In this document: positions 59,140 through 64,000 of the stretch, piece by piece
How positions within the stretch are numbered: position 1 is the first letter of the stretch
Layout: the number at the start of each line of letters is the position of its first letter
Source: CAZUCE01 sp964619265
Lineage (GTDB): Bacteria > Planctomycetota > UBA1135 > GCA-002686595
Direction of reading: 5' to 3'
Length of the DNA stretch: 64,000 nt
Assembly (NCBI GenBank): GCA_964619265.1
Contig: CAZUCE010000022.1
Location: 1-64,000 of the forward strand
The notes under the pieces: model-generated
Seen by the model: only the letters and a program-made list of their open reading frames with translations
What the model was told of the DNA's origin: nothing
Databases searched by the model: none
Made by a program: the position numbers and the translations under genes

Positions 59140-60036
59140 ATGCGCTTCTTCGATCCTCACATTCACTGCATCAGTCGGACCACGGACGACTATGAGGCCA
59201 TGGCCAAGGCCGGGGTGCGAGCCGTCATCGAGCCGGCGTTTTGGCTGGGTCAGCCGCGCACGAATCTCGGCGCCTTCGTGGATTACTACTCGATGCTGAT
59301 CGGCTGGGAGCGCTTCCGTGCCAAGCAGTTCGGGATCCGCCACTTCTGCGCCATGGGACTCAACTCGAAAGAGGCCAACGACGAGGGTCTGGCCCGGGAA
59401 GTGCTCGAAATTCTACCTCGCTTTGCCTTTAAAGAAGGCGTGGTCGCGATTGGAGAGATTGGTTACGACGAGATCACCGAGGCCGAGGACAAGGCCTATC
59501 GACATCAGCTGCAATTGGCGAAGGACAACGACATGGTGGTGATGGTTCATTCGCCCCATCGCGACAAAAAACGCGGCATCATCCGGTCCCTCGATGTGGC
59601 CCAGGAAGTGGGCATCGAGATGGGCAAGCTGGTCATCGATCACAACAACGAAGAGACCGTGGAAGACACCCTGGATCGCGGGGCCTGGGCGGCGTTTACC
59701 ATCTATCCGAACACGAAGATGGGCTCCGGCCGGATGGTGGAATTGGTTCAGAAGTATGGCAAGGAGCGGATCCTCGTCGACAGTTCGGCGGATTGGGGCG
59801 TGAGCGATCCCCTGTCGGTGCCGAAAACGGCCAAGCTGATGCTCGAGCGCGGTGTGCCCGAAGACGTGGTGGAGGCGACCACCTGGGGGAACGCCGTTGT
59901 GGCCTACGGACAATCCGGGCAATTCACCGAGGAAGAGCTACTCACTTCGCCGGGCATCGATCAATCCGAGCTGTTTGAGGACAACTCGGTTCTGCGGGGC
60001 CAGGCCCCGAACGTGGAGGGCCCGGTCCCGAACTGA
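59140..60036 (+). CDS. eboB: EboB-type TatD-family metal-dependent hydrolase
   Basis: A 298-residue amidohydrolase-fold protein. The metal-binding H-x-H motif is FFDPHIHCISRT (H8/H10), followed by the EboB-characteristic RAVIEPAFWLGQPRTNLGAF and YYSMLIGWERFRAKQFGIRH. Further ligands: VAIGEIGYDEITEAE (Glu), VVMVHSPHRDKKRG (His), KLVIDHNNEETVEDT (His) and the final Asp in RILVDSSADWGVSDP. These correspond to the TatD set. Substrate in Ebo systems is unknown. It starts 16 bp after the eboA stop, ending a four-gene operon. The segment after residue 265 is acidic and not part of the barrel. Confidence 0.85.
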   Translation: MRFFDPHIHCISRTTDDYEAMAKAGVRAVIEPAFWLGQPRTNLGAFVDYYSMLIGWERFRAKQFGIRHFCAMGLNSKEANDEGLAREVLEILPRFAFKEGVVAIGEIGYDEITEAEDKAYRHQLQLAKDNDMVVMVHSPHRDKKRGIIRSLDVAQEVGIEMGKLVIDHNNEETVEDTLDRGAWAAFTIYPNTKMGSGRMVELVQKYGKERILVDSSADWGVSDPLSVPKTAKLMLERGVPEDVVEATTWGNAVVAYGQSGQFTEEELLTSPGIDQSELFEDNSVLRGQAPNVEGPVPN

Positions 60037-60066
60037 CGCCCCCCTGAGGGCTCCTTGAATCTGGGA

Positions 60067-60088
60067 CCTGTTGACGGGTTGGTGACAG
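60067..60088 (-). promoter_or_regulatory. Pho-box-like direct repeat before the histidine kinase gene
   Basis: On the minus strand the sequence reads CTGTCAC-4 bases-CCGTCAA (60088 to 60071). This is two 7-bp direct repeats with 11-bp periodicity, the architecture of the PhoB box (CTGTCAT-N4-CTGTCAT). It is 31 bp upstream of the kinase ATG. Binding by the encoded OmpR/PhoB-type regulator, and so autoregulation, is inferred. Confidence 0.45.
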
Positions 60089-60119
60089 GGAATTCGGTGG
60101 GGAGGCTACCTTCGAAGGA

Positions 60120-62030
60120 ATGGCCTCCGCCCCTCGATCCATCCGCTCGAAAGCCGAGCAGGCCGTTTTGCTGTTCGGTTTGCTGGGAGCTTTGGCCCTG
60201 CTCGCGGCGGCTTTCCTGGATTCGAGCAATTTGGAGGAGCGAGCAGCGACTCGCCTCAGCGCGGGCGCAGGCACGATTGCGCAGATTGCGACGCAGCGCT
60301 GGGAGGGGCTTCGCAAAGACCGGGATCTTCCCAAGAAGTCGATCCTGGGCGAGTTCCTGATCCCGGCGGAGCCGGAACCAGGGGTCGGGCAACCTGAAGA
60401 CCCAGCCGAAGATCCCCTCCAGGCTCTGCTTCTGCACAGCGCTGAAGCGGCTCTCCTGCGACGCGAAGTTGGAGCGGCGCTTTCCACCGCACGGCAGGTC
60501 TTGGATTCAAACGCTGGCCCCGCACTTAAAGCTCGGGCGCACTTCGTGTCGCTGCGAGGGTGGAGCGAGCTGGAGGATCCCGCGCTGGTCAGATTCCACA
60601 GGGACGCTCTGCTCGCGACCTTGGCAGATCCACGGGTGGAGGGAACCTCCATCAAGCTCTTGGCCCTGATGGTCGAGCCGATAGATCCGGAGCGTGCCCG
60701 CGCCGGGCTTTTGAGCGGGGAGTTCACCTTGCCGGCCCCAAAGGACGCTCTTCGCGTTCGGCGCGACGAACTGGAGTTGATTTGGGATCCGTGGTGGAAA
60801 GCGATCGCCAGCCAACTCGGGATGGATCACACCGAGCAAGATTCGGCGGAAGTTTGGCGCGAGGACCAGCGCATTCAGGACCAGTTGGCCGCAAAAATCC
60901 GCGAACAACGCTCCGAATTTCCAGAAGAGTGGGTCTTTCTGCGCATCGAGGGCGGGACCTTTGGTATCCGGCCAGAATTAAAGAGCCTGCGAGTCGCCTG
61001 GGTCGACGAAGCCACCCTGGTTCAAGAGTTGTGGGACTTTGTTCCACCGCCGGGCCGGGGGGGCTTTCAGCTTGGCGGCCAGGTGCTCGATCACCACGTC
61101 TGGAGCACGACCCACACCCTGGCGGAAGCCCCGTTCCGGATTTCGGTGCGCCACCCGGACCCCTGGGCCGACTTGCGTTCGGAGCAGGCTCGCAGGCTGG
61201 GGCTGCGGCTGGGGCTCGGGGCCCTGGCGCTGGGCGTGGTCGCCTCGGCGCTGGTCGCCGCACGCTCCATGGCGCGCGCCCGCAAGCTCGATGCCCTTCG
61301 AAGAACCTTCGTCGCCAGCGTCTCCCACGACCTACGCACGCCAACCCAGTCCGTTTTGCTGCTCGCCGAAACCCTGGAGCAAGGGCGAATCGCGACGCCG
61401 GAAGGCCGGGGGCGCTATGTCACAGGAATCCGTCGCGAAGCCCAGCGAATGCGGAGGCTCGTGGAAGATCTCCTGGACGTCGCTCGTCTGGAAAGAGGCG
61501 AAGGGGCGCGCATCGAGCGCCGGCCGGTGGATATGGAGAGTTTTCTGAACGAGTTGGAGTCCGCCATGGAGGAACGGGCCAGCGAGGCGGGAGCCCGCCT
61601 CGAGCTGATCCGTGGATCGCTTCCGGCGCAGCTGCATCTCGACGCGGACAGCGTGCATCGCTCGATTTGGAACCTGTTTGAAAATGCCCTACGGCACGGC
61701 CGATGGCCGGATCGCGAGCCGGAGGTCACCGTCGAGGTGGATGGGAATGAACGCGAGTTGGTCGTCACGGTGATCGACTCCGGTCCCGGGATCCCGGCTC
61801 GCTTTGCTTCCAAAGCCTTCGAGCCGTTCGAGCGCCTTCATTCCGCCAAGGACTTGAACGCCGATACGGGTACTGGCCTCGGGCTTTCGATTGTGCGCGC
61901 CTTGACTCGAGCCCATGGGGGCGATGTGGAGCTTGGAGCCCGTCCCGACCGGAAGGACGGCGCACGGTTCCGCGCTCGCTTCGCCACGGGGGAATCCGGT
62001 TCGACCCCCGGCGAGGAGAACGCCGCATGA
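60120..62030 (+). CDS. Membrane-bound sensor histidine kinase
   Basis: A 636-residue kinase. Transmembrane helix 1 at about residues 14-33 (AVLLFGLLGALALLAAAFL); a large extracytoplasmic region (35-355) without a recognised sensor fold, its first part Ala/Glu-rich and possibly helical repeats; helix 2 at about 358-382 (LGLGALALGVVASALVAA). The HisKA domain has phospho-acceptor H403 in FVASVSHDLRTPTQS. The ATPase domain shows the N box NLFENALRHGR, G1 VIDSGPGIPARFA, F box FEPFERLHSAKD and G2 GTGLGLSIVRALTRAHGG. It is an intact kinase. The stop overlaps the regulator ATG by 4 bp. Signal unknown; PhoR-like function is suggested only by the Pho-box-like repeats. Confidence 0.88.
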   Translation: MASAPRSIRSKAEQAVLLFGLLGALALLAAAFLDSSNLEERAATRLSAGAGTIAQIATQRWEGLRKDRDLPKKSILGEFLIPAEPEPGVGQPEDPAEDPLQALLLHSAEAALLRREVGAALSTARQVLDSNAGPALKARAHFVSLRGWSELEDPALVRFHRDALLATLADPRVEGTSIKLLALMVEPIDPERARAGLLSGEFTLPAPKDALRVRRDELELIWDPWWKAIASQLGMDHTEQDSAEVWREDQRIQDQLAAKIREQRSEFPEEWVFLRIEGGTFGIRPELKSLRVAWVDEATLVQELWDFVPPPGRGGFQLGGQVLDHHVWSTTHTLAEAPFRISVRHPDPWADLRSEQARRLGLRLGLGALALGVVASALVAARSMARARKLDALRRTFVASVSHDLRTPTQSVLLLAETLEQGRIATPEGRGRYVTGIRREAQRMRRLVEDLLDVARLERGEGARIERRPVDMESFLNELESAMEERASEAGARLELIRGSLPAQLHLDADSVHRSIWNLFENALRHGRWPDREPEVTVEVDGNERELVVTVIDSGPGIPARFASKAFEPFERLHSAKDLNADTGTGLGLSIVRALTRAHGGDVELGARPDRKDGARFRARFATGESGSTPGEENAA

Positions 62031-62752
62031 CCCGCATTTTGGTGATCGAAGACGAGCCGATGATCCGCATGGGGCTGGTCGATGTGCTGCGCTCGGAGGG
62101 CTATGAAGTCCTCGAAGCGGCCGACGGCGAGCGCGGGCTGGAATTGGCCCTGCGCGAGGACCCCGGCGGCATCCTGCTCGACCTGATGCTTCCCAAACGC
62201 GACGGCTTCTCCGTCCTACAGGCCTTGCGTGAAGATCGCTCGACCGCGAGCGTTTTGATCTTGTCGGCGCGGGGGGAAGAGCTCGATCGGGTGCAGGGTT
62301 TTGAGTATGGAGCCGACGACTACGTGGTCAAACCCTTTTCCACCGCCGAAGTTCTGGCCCGCCTGCGGGCGGCGCTAGCGCGCCGGTCTGGGGCTACTCC
62401 TGGAATCGGAGAAACTGAAGACGTCTCGGCCGTTCGCTTCGGAGATGTGCACGTGGACTTCCAGGCCTACAGCCTGATGCGTGGTGGCGAACGCTTCGGG
62501 CTTTCGCGACGGGAAATGGACCTCTTGCGCTACTTCTTGGCCCGCGAGGGCGAGAGCCTCGAACGGCTTCAAATTCTCGAAGACGTGTGGCCCAGCAACG
62601 AGTCTCCGACCCTGCGTACCATCGATCAGCACGTACTCAAGCTGCGCAAGAAAATCGAAGCCAAGCCGGAAAGCCCGCGGCACCTGATCACCGTTCACCG
62701 GGTGGGCTATCGATTTCTTCGGCGCCCCGGCGACGACCGCGAGGACCGGTGA
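62027..62752 (+). CDS. OmpR/PhoB-family response regulator
   Basis: A 241-residue regulator partnered with the preceding kinase. Receiver domain (1-118): acidic E8/D9, phosphorylation site D52 in GGILLDLMLPKRDGF, S80 in LILSARGEELD, and K102 in DDYVVKPFSTAEVLARL. The winged-helix DNA-binding domain (about 132-235) has RFGDVHVDFQAYSLMRGGER, LSRREMDLLRYFLAREGE, LRTIDQHVLKLRKKIE and HLITVHRVGYRFLR, typical of OmpR/PhoB. The 4-bp ATGA overlap guarantees coupled expression with the kinase. Predicted binding sites lie at 60067-60088 and 62762-62789. Confidence 0.93.
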   Translation: MTRILVIEDEPMIRMGLVDVLRSEGYEVLEAADGERGLELALREDPGGILLDLMLPKRDGFSVLQALREDRSTASVLILSARGEELDRVQGFEYGADDYVVKPFSTAEVLARLRAALARRSGATPGIGETEDVSAVRFGDVHVDFQAYSLMRGGERFGLSRREMDLLRYFLAREGESLERLQILEDVWPSNESPTLRTIDQHVLKLRKKIEAKPESPRHLITVHRVGYRFLRRPGDDREDR

Positions 62753-62761
62753 GGGGATCCC

Positions 62762-62789
62762 TTGACAGCCTGTTGACCGGTGTTGACAG
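62762..62789 (+). promoter_or_regulatory. Triple TTGAC direct repeat after the response regulator
   Basis: TTGACAG at 62762-62768, TTGACCG at 62773-62779 and TTGACAG at 62783-62789, with starts 11 and 10 bp apart. Read on the minus strand these are CTGTCAA-type units as in a Pho box. They lie 10 bp after the regulator stop and 84 bp before the next ATG. Each TTGAC could also act as a -35 box, but no good -10 follows. Confidence 0.45.
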
Positions 62790-62873
62790 CTCGCAAACAG
62801 GCCGCGGTCGATCGACTCGTAAGGCGGGTGAACGCGCGGCGCACTTCCGCACCGCCAGCCCCCTGGAACACCT

Positions 62874-64000
62874 ATGAAGACCCTTTCGATCCTGTTTACA
62901 GCTTTGCTCTGCACCCCGGCCGGCGCCTTGTCTACGTGGGCGCCCCAGAGTGCAGGCGAATCTGCGGCCAGCTCTGGCGAGGAGCCGAACCTCGAGGTTT
63001 TGGTCCAAGAATTCGCAGACTGGAGATTGGAGGCGAGCACCGAGGTGCCCGGCCGCGAAGCCCTCCTGCGCCTGGAAAAGCTCCGGTTGGACGCCGAGAA
63101 GCTGGTTGGAAACCACTCCGAGGATCCCGCCGTTTTGGCGTTTACCACGGAGGTCCAGGCCCGCGTCCTGCTCGAGATGCAGCGGACCGGTGACCAGGAA
63201 GCCCTCGCGCATGAACTGATGCGGCTGCGCCTCGTCGCCTTCGAGTCGACCGAGGTGACGCCGCTGGGTGAAGTCGCCCGCGGCTTGCTGCGGCGGCCGG
63301 AGATCGTCGCTTTGGCTGCGGCGGTGCCGGTGGCCGAGAAACTCACCGCACTGCCCCAGGCTACTCAGGCCGGGGAAGACGAGGTCATCGCCGAAGCGGT
63401 TCGCGGCGCCTGCGCGCGACGCGATGTCGACTTTTTGAAGTCGCTCGGCTCGAGAGCTTTGCCTGAATTGGAGCGACTGGCCTTGAAAATCGACGGCTCA
63501 TTTAGCCCGGATGCCGAGCCGTATCCGCTGCAGATCATGATGCAAATCGACCCGGTTCAGGCGCTCGATACCGCGGCGCGTTTGGTGGAGGAGCGCGGAA
63601 CCCTGTTGGTCAAGCAAGTCGTTGTGAATGTGCTGACCTCCCATGGACCTTTGCACAGACCGCCTGTGTGGACGCCCGAAGGAGAGTCTGGGTGGCGTTT
63701 TACCCATCCGGAGTGGCACCGATTCTTCAATTCGCTTGTGAGCGATCCGGCTGTCGACGAAATTCAGTTGGAGGGGCTTGTGAAACCGCTGATTCACTAC
63801 GGCGTCATTCCCGAGGGCTTGATGCCCATCGCCTTGCGCCTGGGCCCTGTGCGTTCCGGCCGAGCTGTGTCAAAGGGACAAGCCGAGTTCGCTGTGCGGT
63901 GCCTTGCCAGTGAGAGCGAGAAGGTCCGCCGGGATGCTATAGAGGTTCTCGAAGTTGCGGGAAATATCCGGGAGGCTCTTCCGCTGGCCTCCGATCCTTC
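62874..64000 (+). CDS. Exported helical (HEAT-like) protein, cut by window end
   Basis: From ATG 62874 the frame stays open to the end of the window (375 complete codons, no stop), so this is the 5' part of a longer gene. The N-terminus is a signal peptide (KTLSILFTALLCTPAGALST). The mature part is helical with charged surfaces: LEVLVQEFADWRLEAST, RLEKLRLDAEKLVGN, LLEMQRTGDQEALAHELM, AARLVEERGTLLVKQVVVNV. The end (AEFAVRCLASESEKVRRDAI, then EVLEVAGNIREALPLA) has HEAT-repeat character. No enzymatic motif. The triple TTGAC repeat 84 bp upstream may control it, linking it to the preceding two-component system. Confidence 0.75.
   Translation, partial: MKTLSILFTALLCTPAGALSTWAPQSAGESAASSGEEPNLEVLVQEFADWRLEASTEVPGREALLRLEKLRLDAEKLVGNHSEDPAVLAFTTEVQARVLLEMQRTGDQEALAHELMRLRLVAFESTEVTPLGEVARGLLRRPEIVALAAAVPVAEKLTALPQATQAGEDEVIAEAVRGACARRDVDFLKSLGSRALPELERLALKIDGSFSPDAEPYPLQIMMQIDPVQALDTAARLVEERGTLLVKQVVVNVLTSHGPLHRPPVWTPEGESGWRFTHPEWHRFFNSLVSDPAVDEIQLEGLVKPLIHYGVIPEGLMPIALRLGPVRSGRAVSKGQAEFAVRCLASESEKVRRDAIEVLEVAGNIREALPLASDP

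Noticed and set aside
1..64000. A full toxin-antitoxin, restriction or CRISPR defence locus, or a complete biosynthetic cluster
   Set aside because: No nuclease, methyltransferase-restriction pair, Cas, PKS/NRPS or antitoxin-like pair could be recognised; only single enzymes such as the radical SAM and TylF-like proteins.

Overview
The window looks like a chromosomal piece of a high-GC member of the Planctomycetota (inference). The main pointers are a secreted protein with FG-GAP repeats, Asp/Asn-rich calcium-binding units of the DCNGNGIPDECD type and a beta-helix; several sulfatase-fold proteins, some of them lipoproteins; many secreted proteins of unknown function; frequent GTG/TTG starts; and weak or absent Shine-Dalgarno sites. 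Most of the window is ordinary, densely packed chromosome, often with 4-bp ATGA/GTGA overlaps between genes.

Layout. 0.7-4.3 kb: translation and nucleotide operon rpsB-tsf-pyrH-frr, then tRNA-Lys(UUU). 4.7-8.2 kb: minus-strand membrane protein, Xaa-Pro aminopeptidase and an unknown protein. 8.3-9.8 kb: a Trm112-like protein and an EboE-like TIM-barrel protein, followed by tRNA-Glu(UUC) with a recognisable promoter. 10.0-19.9 kb: a decayed accessory region starting at the tRNA-Glu 3' end. It holds a broken large serine recombinase, two diverged copies of one IS5-family element, a broken sigma factor, two secreted proteins, a possible group II intron 3' remnant, an intact gene with two ACT-like domains, and a broken IS integrase. 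20-24.5 kb: a coiled-coil membrane protein, XerC-type recombinase, a small exported protein and an MFS transporter. 24.6-27 kb: pabB-pabC for p-aminobenzoate. 27.1-32.4 kb: exported HEAT-like and unknown proteins, xseA and a glycosyltransferase. 32.4-41.4 kb: an envelope/glycan block (sulfatase-fold proteins, Dpm1-like and GT39-like glycosyltransferases, cupin of RmlC type). 41.5-48.1 kb: HDOD protein, tandem repeat, secreted hydrolase and the FG-GAP/beta-helix protein. 48.2-56.1 kb: nadA, HAD hydrolase, OPA-type transporter, radical SAM enzyme, TylF-like methyltransferase, P5C dehydrogenase. 56.2-60.0 kb: a coupled operon of a coiled-coil lipoprotein, an alpha-toroid protein, EboA and an EboB-type TatD hydrolase. 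60.1-64 kb: a two-component system flanked by Pho-box-like repeats, then an exported protein cut by the window edge.

The most interesting points are three. First, an Ebo (metabolite traffic) system is split, with eboE about 48 kb from eboA-eboB; the latter pair is coupled to a lipoprotein and an alpha-toroid protein. Second, direct repeats with the geometry of PhoB-type sites lie both before the histidine kinase gene and just after the response regulator gene. Third, the tRNA-Glu island contains an intact but unrecognised double-ACT-like protein among decayed mobile DNA.
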